Positions 26,468 to 34,344 are shown, counted from the stretch's first letter. The stretch: DNA of 50,334 nt from Acidimicrobiaceae bacterium (GCA_003153575.1 PLZW01000022.1:30573-80906); one strand, 5' to 3'. Numbers and translations are program-made. Notes: generated from the sequence alone by a model not told the origin.

Positions 26468-27621
26468 GCGCGACCTTGGTGGAGCGTGCGGCCACGTTCC
26501 TGGAGTCGCGGCTGTCGAGGCGCAGCTTCATCAACCGGTCGGCCATGGTGGGAAGTGCGGTGGCCATCGGGTCGGGCGTCGACCTCCTGTTGAAACCGGG
26601 CACCGCCTATGGCGCCGTGTGCACCTGCGCCAACACCTCGTGCGGGTGCGGCACGACGTGCTGTGCCGGTTTCTCGGAGTTCTGCTGCTCGATCAACGGC
26701 GGCTACAACTACTGCCCGACCGATACCGTGATGGGCGGCTGGTGGAAGGCGGACAACTCGACCTTCTGTGGTGGGCCCCGCTACTACATGGACTGCCACG
26801 CCATGTGCGGCTGCAGCACCGGCTGCGGCGGCGGCTGGGGGTTCTGCGAGCCGTCGTGCGACGGAGCGACCTGCGGCTGCGGACCGGCGGGGTGCGACTC
26901 ATGGGTCACCGGTTGCTTCCAGTTCCGCTACGGCCAGTGCAACCAGCAGATCGACTGCATCGGCCGGATCGTGTGCCGGGTGGTCGCCTGCGTGCCCCCA
27001 TGGACGATCGACCCGACGTGCACCACGACGCTGGCGGTGGACAACAGCACAGCCGAGATGAATGCGTCCTGTTGGACGGCGGCACCGCCTTCGCCGCCTC
27101 CGCCCCCGTCGCCACCGTGCTTCTCGGCCGCCACCCGGTGCATGGTGACGGGGATGACGGCCAGTGCGGACGCACGGGGCTATGCGATGGTCACTTCGTT
27201 CGGCAAGATGCTGGCCTTCGGCGACTTCCCGTCCCTCGGCGACATGTCGACGGTCTCCTTGGACCGCGCCATGGTGGGCATGGCGGCCACTCCCTCTGGC
27301 CACGGCTATTGGCTGGTGGCGGCCGACGGCGGGATCTTCGCCTTCGGCGACGCCGCCTTCGCCGGGTCCATGGGTGGCCGAACGCTCAACGCCCCGATCG
27401 TCGCCATCGGTGCCAGCCCGACGGGTCACGGCTACCACCTCGTGGCCGCCGACGGCGGGGTGTTCGCCTTCGGCGACGCCGCCTTCGACGGCTCCATGGG
27501 AGGGCAACGGTTGCAACGTTCCGTCGTGGGCACGGCCCCCGCCGGGGCCGGCTACTGGATGGTGGCGGCCGACGGCGGGATCTTCGCCTTCGACGCGCCC
27601 TTCTACGGATCGCCGGCCTGA
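26464..27621 (+). CDS. Tat-exported Cys-rich protein, MADH light-chain-like domain fused to GYWLVA repeats
   Basis: A 385-residue protein. R19-R20 in LSRRSFINRS and the hydrophobic stretch to about residue 50 form a twin-arginine signal. Residues 53-226 hold 28 cysteines and resemble the methylamine dehydrogenase small subunit: FCCSINGG.YNYCPTDTVMGGWW, FCGGPRYYMDC, QFRYGQCNQQIDC, CRVVACVPPW. W93/W94 align roughly with the tryptophan that becomes part of the tryptophan tryptophylquinone cofactor; the second cofactor tryptophan cannot be placed surely (W147 is a candidate). A Pro linker leads to about 3.5 [10 protein letters not shown] repeats (230-385). No heavy-chain gene (mauB) or mauG lies nearby, so ordinary methylamine oxidation is unlikely. 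GTG 26464 overlaps the previous stop. Confidence 0.75.
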   Translation: MSATLVERAATFLESRLSRRSFINRSAMVGSAVAIGSGVDLLLKPGTAYGAVCTCANTSCGCGTTCCAGFSEFCCSINGGYNYCPTDTVMGGWWKADNSTFCGGPRYYMDCHAMCGCSTGCGGGWGFCEPSCDGATCGCGPAGCDSWVTGCFQFRYGQCNQQIDCIGRIVCRVVACVPPWTIDPTCTTTLAVDNSTAEMNASCWTAAPPSPPPPPSPPCFSAATRCMVTGMTASADARGYAMVTSFGKMLAFGDFPSLGDMSTVSLDRAMVGMAATPSGHGYWLVAADGGIFAFGDAAFAGSMGGRTLNAPIVAIGASPTGHGYHLVAADGGVFAFGDAAFDGSMGGQRLQRSVVGTAPAGAGYWMVAADGGIFAFDAPFYGSPA

Positions 27622-27653
27622 CCGTGCATCCCCGTCCGACCCCTTCCGACCCC

Positions 27654-27727
27654 GACCGACGGAGGAACCCTGTGACCGTGACCCTGACCCTGACCGACGG
27701 CGGAGCCCTGTGACCGCGACCCTGACC
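27654..27727 (+). repeat. Direct duplication of a ribosome-binding/start region
   Basis: Two 36-nt copies (27654-27689 and 27692-27727) match at 33 positions. Each contains a GGAG-type Shine-Dalgarno and a GTG start (27672 and 27710). The first GTG opens a short frame, the second opens the membrane protein gene. Confidence 0.8.
27672..27713 (+). CDS. Possible 13-codon upstream ORF
   Basis: GTG 27672 behind GGAGGA encodes VTVTLTLTDGGAL and stops on a TGA that overlaps the GTG of the next gene (GTGA). It arose from duplication of the start region. It may enhance or delay translation of the downstream membrane protein, or be a by-product without effect. No peptide function is suggested. Confidence 0.35.
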   Translation: MTVTLTLTDGGAL

Positions 27728-28573
27728 GTCCTCGCCCTGTTGGTGGCCGTCGCCGCGGCAGTGCGGTCCACCTGGTCGCCGTGCGGCCTCTCGATGCTCT
27801 CGACCATCACCCCGTTCGGCGAGCGGTCCAAGGGACATCGATTCGAGGCCACCGCCGCCTGGTTCATCCTCGGGGCCACGGCGGGCGGGCTCACCCTCGG
27901 CGCCGTGGCGGCCGGAGCGGCCGGCCTGGTCGAAGCGGCAGCACCCCCGGACACCACGGTCGGGATGGTTGCCCTGATCGCCACCTTGGTGGTGGGCGTG
28001 TCCGACAGCGGGCGGGCCGGAACCCGCCTCCCCGTCCACTACCGCCAGGTGAACGAGCGCTGGCTCGACGCCTACCGCCCCTGGGTCTACGGGGTGGGCT
28101 TCGGGTTCCAGATCGGGTGCGGTCTCGCCACGTACATCACGACCGCAGCCGTCTACCTGGTTGTGGTGCTCGCCGCCTCGACCGCCGACCCGGTCACCGC
28201 CCTGGCCGTCTGTGCTGCCTTCGGCCTGGTCCGGGGACTTGCCGTCCTGCTCACCCACCGCATCCGCACCCCGACCGAGCTGCCCGCCTTCCATCGGCGG
28301 TTCGCCGTCCTCCGGCCGTGGGCCGACCGCGCCATGTCGGCCACAGTGGCGGGGTCCGCCGGGGTGCTCGCCCTGGCCGTCGGCCCGGTGCCCGCCGGGT
28401 ACGCCGTGTTGGGGGTGGCCGCCGGTGCCGGTGGGGTACGGCTGGTCACCTGGCGGGCACGAAGCCCGGACCGGGTCACGGGAGCGCCCGCCCTCACCGT
28501 CGAGGGCATGGGCCTCGACGGCCGCACGCGTGCATCGGCCGAAGCGACGGACCGTTCAGTCGCGCTCGGCTGA
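27710..28573 (+). CDS. Multi-pass membrane protein, CcdA/DsbD-like, last gene of the Mau-like cassette
   Basis: A 287-residue protein with about six hydrophobic segments (near residues 5-20, 45-70, 80-98, 125-155, 160-180 and 205-245). The first ends in STWSPCGLSML (C25), reminiscent of the SPC motif in the first helix of CcdA and DsbD proteins that carry reducing power across the membrane. A second reactive cysteine is less clear (GFQIGCGLATYIT, C145 region). GTG 27710 with GGAG upstream. It lies 88 nt after the Cys-rich protein on the same strand, so it probably supplies or removes electrons for its disulfides. Its last 18 nt overlap the convergent lgt-like gene. Assignment is tentative. 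Confidence 0.65.
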   Translation: MTATLTVLALLVAVAAAVRSTWSPCGLSMLSTITPFGERSKGHRFEATAAWFILGATAGGLTLGAVAAGAAGLVEAAAPPDTTVGMVALIATLVVGVSDSGRAGTRLPVHYRQVNERWLDAYRPWVYGVGFGFQIGCGLATYITTAAVYLVVVLAASTADPVTALAVCAAFGLVRGLAVLLTHRIRTPTELPAFHRRFAVLRPWADRAMSATVAGSAGVLALAVGPVPAGYAVLGVAAGAGGVRLVTWRARSPDRVTGAPALTVEGMGLDGRTRASAEATDRSVALG

Positions 28574-29488
28574 GCCGGGACCGGTGGCGGCGGCGACCTC
28601 GGCGACCGGTCCGGTCCCTTCGTCGGAATCTTCGGGCGGCGGCACGGGGTCCGGCCGGCTGATCCGCCAGCGGCGGAAGGGGCCGATCCGGGTGGCCAGC
28701 AACACCATTCCAGCCACCGACAGCGACAGCCCGGCGAACTGGACCAGCAGGGAGCCCAGGTGGCCGTCCTCGCCCAGCCACAGGTGTTCGTCGAGGAAGC
28801 GCTCGATGCCCCAGAGGAACATGCCGACGCCGAGGACGATGCCGGCCGGCGCCAGAGGGGCGGCGTCGGGGGCGATGGCCGATCCGTCCGAGGCCACGGA
28901 CGGCGCCTGGGTCCGGAGCCACCGCTCGACGAGCAGGAGGATGCCGAAGATGGCGAAGTCCTCGGCGGCCTGGAAGATCGGCACCGGGAGGACCTTCTGG
29001 TTCGGGTGGAGCCCGGCGTAGTACATGCCGAACCACTGGTGGGTGGGGTGGCCGCCACCGTTGACCATGAGCTGGGGCCCGAGCAGGCGGCCCATGCCCC
29101 AGCAGGCCATCAGGACGGGCGCCATCAGATCGGCGAAGCGGAGTGTGGGGAGCTCGGGGCAGCGGCGACGCGAGCTCACGATGGCCACCGGCACGGCCAG
29201 CAGGAGCCCGCCGAACGACGACAACCCACCCTGCCAGATAGCGAAGACCTGGGAAGGATGGGATGTGTAGAACGAGAGGTGCGAAAGCACGTGCATCGCC
29301 CGCGCCCCGACGATGGCCGACACGATGACCCACACGAACATGCCGGTGACCCACTGGGTGGGGTAGCCGCGGTCCCGCAGACGCCGCTCGGTGTAACGGA
29401 GCCCGAACCAGAAGGTGAGGGCCAGTCCGATCCCGTAGGTGTGGACCTCGAGGAACCAGATGTGGAAGGCGACGGGGATCGGTCTCAT
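28556..29488 (-). CDS. Divergent prolipoprotein diacylglyceryl transferase (Lgt) homologue
   Basis: A 310-residue membrane protein with seven or so hydrophobic segments and Lgt-like layout: FHIWFLEVHTYGIGLALTF at the start, WQGGLSSFGG (85-94) and GRLLGPQLMVNGG (133-145). Canonical Lgt has His in the first loop (GGxxxHGG; H103 in E. coli) and GRxGNFxNxE in the second. Here F92 replaces the His and the GNF/NxE residues are missing. Lgt attaches diacylglycerol to lipoproteins; this copy may be inactive or have another substrate, with a normal lgt elsewhere. ATG 29488 has no clear ribosome site. It overlaps the Mau-like cassette tail to tail. Confidence 0.75.
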   Translation of the reverse strand: MRPIPVAFHIWFLEVHTYGIGLALTFWFGLRYTERRLRDRGYPTQWVTGMFVWVIVSAIVGARAMHVLSHLSFYTSHPSQVFAIWQGGLSSFGGLLLAVPVAIVSSRRRCPELPTLRFADLMAPVLMACWGMGRLLGPQLMVNGGGHPTHQWFGMYYAGLHPNQKVLPVPIFQAAEDFAIFGILLLVERWLRTQAPSVASDGSAIAPDAAPLAPAGIVLGVGMFLWGIERFLDEHLWLGEDGHLGSLLVQFAGLSLSVAGMVLLATRIGPFRRWRISRPDPVPPPEDSDEGTGPVAEVAAATGPGSAERD

Positions 29489-29575
29489 GGTGTGGGGTGG
29501 TGGGCCGCCGGGCCGGTACCCGGGGCGTCCATCCAGGCCCTCAGTATGCACCAGGGGGCCGGTAGGGTGGCCTCG

Positions 29576-29592
29576 CCGGGCGATGCGCCCGG
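29576..29592 (+). other. Strong hairpin in the 5' region of the SDR gene
   Basis: CCGGGCG and CGCCCGG pair perfectly over 7 bp around a 3-nt loop (ATG), 64 nt before the SDR start and just after a possible -10, TAGGGT (about 29562-29567). It could stabilise the mRNA 5' end. No known riboswitch is recognised. Confidence 0.35.
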
Positions 29593-29656
29593 TTGGACGG
29601 GGCATGCGGGTACCACCGAGCGTGGGCCCGCCCGAGTGAAGGCCGGAGGTGACGCC

Positions 29657-30454
29657 ATGGCTTCGTTGGCAGGCAAGGTCGCAGTGGTGACGGGCGGGGG
29701 ATCGGGGATCGGGCTGGCCACCGCCACCCGGTTGGCTGCCGCCGGCGCGTCGGTGGCGGTCGTCGACCTCGACGGTGCATCGGCCGAGCGGGTGGCCGGC
29801 GAGCTGGATGGACTCGCCCTCCAGGCCGACGTGGGCCGCTCCGACGAGTGGCCCAGCATCGTCGAGGCCGTCACCCGGCGGTTCGGCGGCATCGATCTCG
29901 CCCACCTCAATGCCGGGGTGACCACCGGCGAGTCCGACATCACCAAGGTGACGGACGAGATCTACGCCCGGGCCACCGGGGTCAATGTGGACGGCGTGTT
30001 CTTCGGCGTGCGGGCGGTGGTGCCGGCCATGGCCGCCCGGGGCGGTGGCTCCATCGTGGCCACCGCGTCGCTCGCCGGGCTCATCGGATTCTCGCCGGAC
30101 CCCGTCTACTGCCTGACCAAGCACGCCGTGGTGGGGCTGGTGCGCTCGCTCGGTCCACAGCTGGGCGAGCAGGGCATCGTCATCAACGCTGTCTGTCCGA
30201 GCATCGTCGACACCCCGTTGATCGCCGACATGCGCGAAGTCCTCGAGTCGAGCGGGTTCCCGCTGATCGACGTCGAGGCGGTGTCCACCGTCGTCGTCGA
30301 ACTGTTGGGGGGAGACGCAAGTGGCGAGGCCATGGTCATCCAGGCCGGGCGGGAAGCCCTCCCGTTCCGGTTCGCACGACCCCCTGGTCCCCGGGCCGGC
30401 GGGACCGTGGGCCAGATGCCACCGAAAGAGTTCGCCGCCCACGACCAGGCCTGA
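29657..30454 (+). CDS. Short-chain dehydrogenase/reductase
   Basis: A 265-residue classical SDR. TGGGSGIGLATA (12-23) binds the cofactor, and D41 after VAVVDL favours NAD over NADP. The NAG motif reads LNAGV, and the catalytic S-Y-K set is in ASLAGLIGFSPDPVYCLTKHAVVG. The C-terminus after SGEAMVIQ extends by about 35 residues rich in Pro and Arg (PFRFARPPGPRAGG), unusual for the family. ATG 29657 has GGAGG upstream. It stands alone, divergent from lgt and convergent with the next gene. The substrate is unknown. Confidence 0.88.
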   Translation: MASLAGKVAVVTGGGSGIGLATATRLAAAGASVAVVDLDGASAERVAGELDGLALQADVGRSDEWPSIVEAVTRRFGGIDLAHLNAGVTTGESDITKVTDEIYARATGVNVDGVFFGVRAVVPAMAARGGGSIVATASLAGLIGFSPDPVYCLTKHAVVGLVRSLGPQLGEQGIVINAVCPSIVDTPLIADMREVLESSGFPLIDVEAVSTVVVELLGGDASGEAMVIQAGREALPFRFARPPGPRAGGTVGQMPPKEFAAHDQA

Positions 30455-30490
30455 CGTCGCCGGTCCGGGGCGGTCCCGTCACCCGGTGGA

Positions 30491-30886
30491 TCAGGGCGGA
30501 GTCACCGTCCAGCCCCGGCGGCGCAACTCGTCGACCAACAGGTCCTCGGGCACGCGTTCGAGCTGGCGGGCCAAGCTCTGGCGCCGCGAGGCGGCCGGTG
30601 GCCGGTCGGGCCGCGTAGCTACCGGTGCATCCGGCGCCGTGGCTTCGGTGGTGTCGGCGGTCGGACCTCCACCACCGGTCGGCGCGTCGTCCGCCTCGGT
30701 CTCGAGCCGGGCGATGAGTCCCGCGGCCTCGTCCTGGGTGAAGCGGCCGCCGGCCTGGCGCTGGGTCAGACCAAGGGGCCCCCGGGCGTCCCGGAAGTCG
30801 GAGTGGCCCGCCGCCTCGATGAGCGAGGCCAGGTCGCGCAGCTGACGCGCCGTGGCCGGGGGACCGGTGGGTTGTCCGAAGGCCAT
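30491..30886 (-). CDS. Small conserved protein of unknown function (131 aa)
   Basis: The 131-residue soluble protein starts at ATG 30886. The N-terminal half has RQLRDLASLIEAAGHSDF RDARGPLGLTQRQAGGRFTQDEAAGLIARLE, a helical pattern I recall from uncharacterised actinobacterial proteins. The middle is a low-complexity Thr/Ala/Pro linker, and the C-terminus (LARQLERVPEDLLVDELRRRGW) is a short helix. It may be an adaptor. It lies 84 nt downstream of the NlpC/P60 gene on the same strand and could share its transcript. Confidence 0.65.
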   Translation of the reverse strand: MAFGQPTGPPATARQLRDLASLIEAAGHSDFRDARGPLGLTQRQAGGRFTQDEAAGLIARLETEADDAPTGGGGPTADTTEATAPDAPVATRPDRPPAASRRQSLARQLERVPEDLLVDELRRRGWTVTPP

Positions 30887-30970
30887 TGGCGTGTGCGGGA
30901 CGGGCCGGGCCGAGGGAACGGCCGCTCGCAACGGTGTCGAGCAGCGGACCCCGTATCGGGTGCGCCCGGC

Positions 30971-32182
30971 TCAGCCCACCCGGCCGACGCCGGCCAGGCC
31001 AGACGTCCGGACGCCGGTGTTCCACACGCTCGCCCCGGTGTAGGGGGCCTCGACCATCTGGCCGCCGCCGATGTACATGGCCACGTGGTCGCTTCCCCCG
31101 GGACCGTAGAAGAGGAGGTCGCCGGGCTGGATGTCGGCCATCGAGATATGGGTGGTGCTGGCGTACTGGGCACCGGAGAAGTGGGGAAGGCTGATGCCGA
31201 CCTGGGCGTAGGCCCACATGACCAGTCCCGAGCAGTCGAACCCGGCCGGGGTGGTCCCGCCCCAGACGTAGGGGACGCCGATCTCGCGCTCGGCGGCCTG
31301 CACGGCACCTCTGGCCCCCGACGACAGCGGGGGAGGCGGTGCCGTCGGGGTGATCGGGACGGAGCTACCGCCCGGTGAGCCGCCTCCGGACGTACCACCC
31401 GTAGTGGTGGCCTGCTGTTGGACCTGGGCTGCCTTTTGCGCCTGGACCTTCTGGTTGAACGCGGCCGCCGCAGCCTGCGCGGCCGCCTCCTGCTCCTGCT
31501 TCTGCTTCTGCTGCACGAGTGCCTGGATGTTCGCATTCACGCTCGCCAGGGTGGACTGGTCCTGGGCGGCCAGGCCCGACGCCTCGCTCTGGGCGGAGGC
31601 GAGGCTGTTACGTGCGGCCTGGGCCTGTGACTTCTGCTGGCCGAGGGAGGCCTGGGTGGCGGCCAACTGGGTCTGGGCCGTGTGGAGATGGTCGATGGTC
31701 GAGGTGACGTTGCCGGTGGCGATGGACGAGTACTCGGACCGGATGCCGCTGGTGTTCACATTCGACGTGAACAACTGGGTGGCCGTGTTCGACGTGCCGG
31801 CGCTGGTGTAGTCGGAGATGGCCTGGACCCGAAGCTGCGACTGGTCCTTGCCCACCTCCCGCTGGTCCTTGACCATCTGCGCCTGGCTGGCGGCTATCTG
31901 ACTCTGCAGCTGCGACAGCTTGTAGTCGGCTTCGTTGATCTGGCCCGTGAGGGACTGGATCCGGGCCTCGGCGGCGTTCAGCTGGGCCGAGATGGCCGCG
32001 GCCTGGGCCTGGGCGCTGGAGATCTGGTCTGCAGAGGCAGGCAAGTCAGAGGTGAAGACCAGCGAGGTGGCTCCGAGAGCGGAGGCCAATGCGATCGTCG
32101 CGAGTACCCGGTTACGGGTCCGATTGCGGCGTGCGGGGCAGGCACCTGGCTCGACCGTCGAATACTGCTCGGCGTGAGTCAT
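30971..32182 (-). CDS. Secreted NlpC/P60 peptidoglycan endopeptidase (RipA-like)
   Basis: A 403-residue cell-wall hydrolase. Residues about 22-52 are a signal peptide (VLATIALASALGATSLVFTSDLPASADQ). Residues 55-255 form a long coiled coil rich in Gln and Ala (AEARIQSLTGQINEADYKLSQLQ), as in the RipA/CwlO class where it holds the enzyme inactive. A Gly/Pro/Ser linker follows. The C-terminal NlpC/P60 domain has the catalytic Cys in GGTTPAGFDCSGLV, His in SDHVAMYIG, and a third polar residue near EAPYTG. It cuts stem peptides at cell separation. The start at ATG 32182 has no Shine-Dalgarno; a promoter 10 nt upstream implies an almost leaderless mRNA. Confidence 0.92.
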   Translation of the reverse strand: MTHAEQYSTVEPGACPARRNRTRNRVLATIALASALGATSLVFTSDLPASADQISSAQAQAAAISAQLNAAEARIQSLTGQINEADYKLSQLQSQIAASQAQMVKDQREVGKDQSQLRVQAISDYTSAGTSNTATQLFTSNVNTSGIRSEYSSIATGNVTSTIDHLHTAQTQLAATQASLGQQKSQAQAARNSLASAQSEASGLAAQDQSTLASVNANIQALVQQKQKQEQEAAAQAAAAAFNQKVQAQKAAQVQQQATTTGGTSGGGSPGGSSVPITPTAPPPPLSSGARGAVQAAEREIGVPYVWGGTTPAGFDCSGLVMWAYAQVGISLPHFSGAQYASTTHISMADIQPGDLLFYGPGGSDHVAMYIGGGQMVEAPYTGASVWNTGVRTSGLAGVGRVG

Positions 32183-32192
32183 ATGCGGGCTG

Positions 32193-32221
32193 ATGGTAGT
32201 CGACCGGCCACCCCACTACAA
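32193..32221 (-). promoter_or_regulatory. Promoter of the NlpC/P60 gene
   Basis: On the minus strand, TTGTAG (32221-32216), a 17-nt spacer and TACCAT (32198-32193) end 10 nt before the ATG. I looked for the c-di-AMP (ydaO) riboswitch often found before such genes; there is no room for one in the predicted transcript. Confidence 0.5.
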
Positions 32222-32386
32222 GGACACCTCGGCGTTCCAAGGCTCTGAACAGGGCATATGCCCGTTCACCCGAGCCGGACGACTGCCGAACGGTGCATCG
32301 GCAGGACGACGACGTGGTGCATCGACAGGGGGCGAGGCGGCCGTTCCAGCCTGGAGTCCCGGAGGCCCGCGAGTAAGGTCGACCGC

Positions 32387-33079
32387 ATGGGTGAACGCAT
32401 CGAATTCCCGAGCAACGGCAGTCACGGGCACGGCTATCTCGCCGTCCCATCCGGCGGGTCCGAGGGCACCATCGCCGTCCTGGTGATCCAGGAGTGGTGG
32501 GGTCTGATCGACCAGATCGAGCGGACGTGCGACCGGTTCGCCGGGGCCGGCTTCACCGCCCTGGCCCCCGACCTCTACCACGGGAAGGCCGTGCCGGTCA
32601 CCGAGCCCGATGAGGCGGCCAAGCTGATGATGGCACTCCAGTTGGAAGGAGCGGCCAAAGACCTGAGCGGGGCCGTGGACGAGCTCCTTCGTCGCACGGC
32701 CGCCTCCTCGGTCGGTGTCGTCGGCTTCTGCATGGGCGGCGGACTGGCCCTGGTGCTGGCCTGCCAGCGACCCGACGCGGTGGCCGCCGTCGTGCCGGCC
32801 TACGGCGTGATCCCGTGGCCCGACGCCCGACCCGACTACTCGAAGATGCGCGCCGCGGTGGAGGGCCACGTCGCCGGACTCGACGGCTCGTTCACGCCAG
32901 CTGCGGCCGACGCCCTCGTCGCCGAACTGTCCGCCCTCGGTCGCTCGGCGTCGTTCTACGAGTACCCCGGCGTCGACCACGCGTTCTTCAACGACGACCG
33001 CCCCGAGGTCTACAACGCCGAGGCCGCCGGCCTGCTGTGGGACCGCACGGTGGCGTTCCTGCGCTCCCAGCTCGGCTGA
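32387..33079 (+). CDS. Dienelactone hydrolase family protein
   Basis: A 230-residue alpha/beta hydrolase of the dienelactone hydrolase type. The nucleophile elbow is GFCMGGG (cysteine nucleophile rather than serine), with EWWGLIDQIE near the N-terminus, which carries the conserved glutamate. The acid is in the later strand and the catalytic His in VDHAFFND. Known members hydrolyse dienelactone in chloroaromatic breakdown, but most homologues have unknown esters as substrates. ATG 32387 is chosen for the typical N-terminus. It is 17 nt upstream of the DUF885 gene and probably co-transcribed. Confidence 0.9.
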   Translation: MGERIEFPSNGSHGHGYLAVPSGGSEGTIAVLVIQEWWGLIDQIERTCDRFAGAGFTALAPDLYHGKAVPVTEPDEAAKLMMALQLEGAAKDLSGAVDELLRRTAASSVGVVGFCMGGGLALVLACQRPDAVAAVVPAYGVIPWPDARPDYSKMRAAVEGHVAGLDGSFTPAAADALVAELSALGRSASFYEYPGVDHAFFNDDRPEVYNAEAAGLLWDRTVAFLRSQLG

Positions 33080-33096
33080 GCGGCCGGGCGACCGCC

Positions 33097-34344
33097 GTGT
33101 CCGGACAGGGACTCGTCCACGACTACCTGACCCTGGGCCTCCGCCTGGGGCGCCACATCGACGGCATGGTCGACGCCTACTACGGCCCGACGGCACTGGC
33201 CGGAGCGGTGGTGGTTGAGCCGCTCGTCCCACCCGTGCAACTGCTGGCCGAGGCCCGGGCGCTGCTGGCCGCCCTCGAGGCGGGCGAGCCACTCGACGGG
33301 GGCACCGGTCCCGAGGACTCGGCCGCGCCGGCGCGTCGCCACTGGATGTCCGCCCAGGCCGTGGGTCTGGCGACCACGTGCGCCAAGCTGGCGGGGGAAT
33401 CCATCACCTACGCCGACGAGGTGGAGGCGTGCTACGGCGTCCGCCCGAGCCGGGTGGACGAGGAGTCGCTGGTCGAGGCCCACCGGCTGCTCGACGACGT
33501 GCTGCCCGGCAGCGGACCCCTGGCCGACCGGCTGGTGGCCTGGCGGGAGTCCCACGCCGTCCCGGTCGACCTGCTGCGACGCGCCGTCGACGCACTCGCC
33601 GACTCCCTGCGCGACCGGACACGCGAGCTGTTCGGACTACCCGACGGCGAGCACGTCGAGTTCGAACTCGTCTCCGACGAACCCTGGGCGGGATTCAACT
33701 ACTACTTGGGCGACCTGCAGAGCCGGGTCGCCATCAACACCGATCTGCCCGTGCTGTCCACCGGACTGGCCCACCTGGTGGCCCACGAGGCCTACCCCGG
33801 CCACCACACCGAGCACACCCGCAAGGAGGTCGGGCTCGTCCGTCGACGGCAATGGTGGGAGGAGTCGATCTTCCTGGTCGGCACGCCGCAGTGTCTCCTC
33901 GCCGAAGGACTCGCCGATCTGGGCCTGGAAGTGGCGTGGGGCCGCCACCCCGAGGTGACCGTGGCCGAGCACCTGTTGCCGCTGGGCATCCGCTACGACA
34001 CCGAGGTCGTCGCCGCGGTGGCCGACGCGGGCGAGGCCCTGGGCGCAGTGCGCACCAATGCCGCGTTTCGGCTCCACGAGGATGGGGCCGACCCCGGGAC
34101 CGTCATCGACGAGGTGGCCCGCTGGGGGCTCCTGCCCCGCGACCGGGCGGCCAAGGCGGTCGAGTTCCTCACCCATCCGACATGGCGCGCCTACCTGACG
34201 TGCTACGTCGAGGGCTTCCCGCTGTGCCGGGCCTTCACCGCCGGCGACCCGACCCGCTTCGACCGGCTGCTGTCGGAACAGCTCACCCCGGCCGACCTGG
34301 TCGACCAGATCGCCCGCGACGCCCGGTCCGCCACGGCGGGGTGA
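33097..34344 (+). CDS. DUF885 family protein, putative zinc peptidase
   Basis: A 415-residue protein of the DUF885 family. The motif H230-EAYPGHHTEH matches the family's HExxPGHH signature, where the two helix histidines would bind zinc and the glutamate act in catalysis; EGLADLGLEVAW downstream contains the likely third ligand region. There is no signal peptide, so it is probably cytoplasmic. Relatives are poorly characterised but the fold is that of gluzincin peptidases. GTG 33097 begins 17 nt after the dienelactone hydrolase gene. It is shorter than many family members, which reach 550-600 residues, because the N-terminal part is reduced. Confidence 0.82.
   Translation: MSGQGLVHDYLTLGLRLGRHIDGMVDAYYGPTALAGAVVVEPLVPPVQLLAEARALLAALEAGEPLDGGTGPEDSAAPARRHWMSAQAVGLATTCAKLAGESITYADEVEACYGVRPSRVDEESLVEAHRLLDDVLPGSGPLADRLVAWRESHAVPVDLLRRAVDALADSLRDRTRELFGLPDGEHVEFELVSDEPWAGFNYYLGDLQSRVAINTDLPVLSTGLAHLVAHEAYPGHHTEHTRKEVGLVRRRQWWEESIFLVGTPQCLLAEGLADLGLEVAWGRHPEVTVAEHLLPLGIRYDTEVVAAVADAGEALGAVRTNAAFRLHEDGADPGTVIDEVARWGLLPRDRAAKAVEFLTHPTWRAYLTCYVEGFPLCRAFTAGDPTRFDRLLSEQLTPADLVDQIARDARSATAG

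Noticed and set aside
26899-27984. Minus-strand frame of 361 codons opposite the MauA-like gene
   Set aside because: It is a codon-bias shadow rich in Arg, Gly and His; the plus-strand gene has a Tat signal and repeats.
24589-28573. Complete methylamine dehydrogenase operon
   Set aside because: No heavy-chain, MauG, amicyanin or MauN-type gene is present; only small-subunit-like and maturation-like genes are found.
32183-32386. c-di-AMP (ydaO) riboswitch before the NlpC/P60 gene
   Set aside because: The predicted transcript starts about 4 nt before the ATG, and the conserved ydaO core is not seen.
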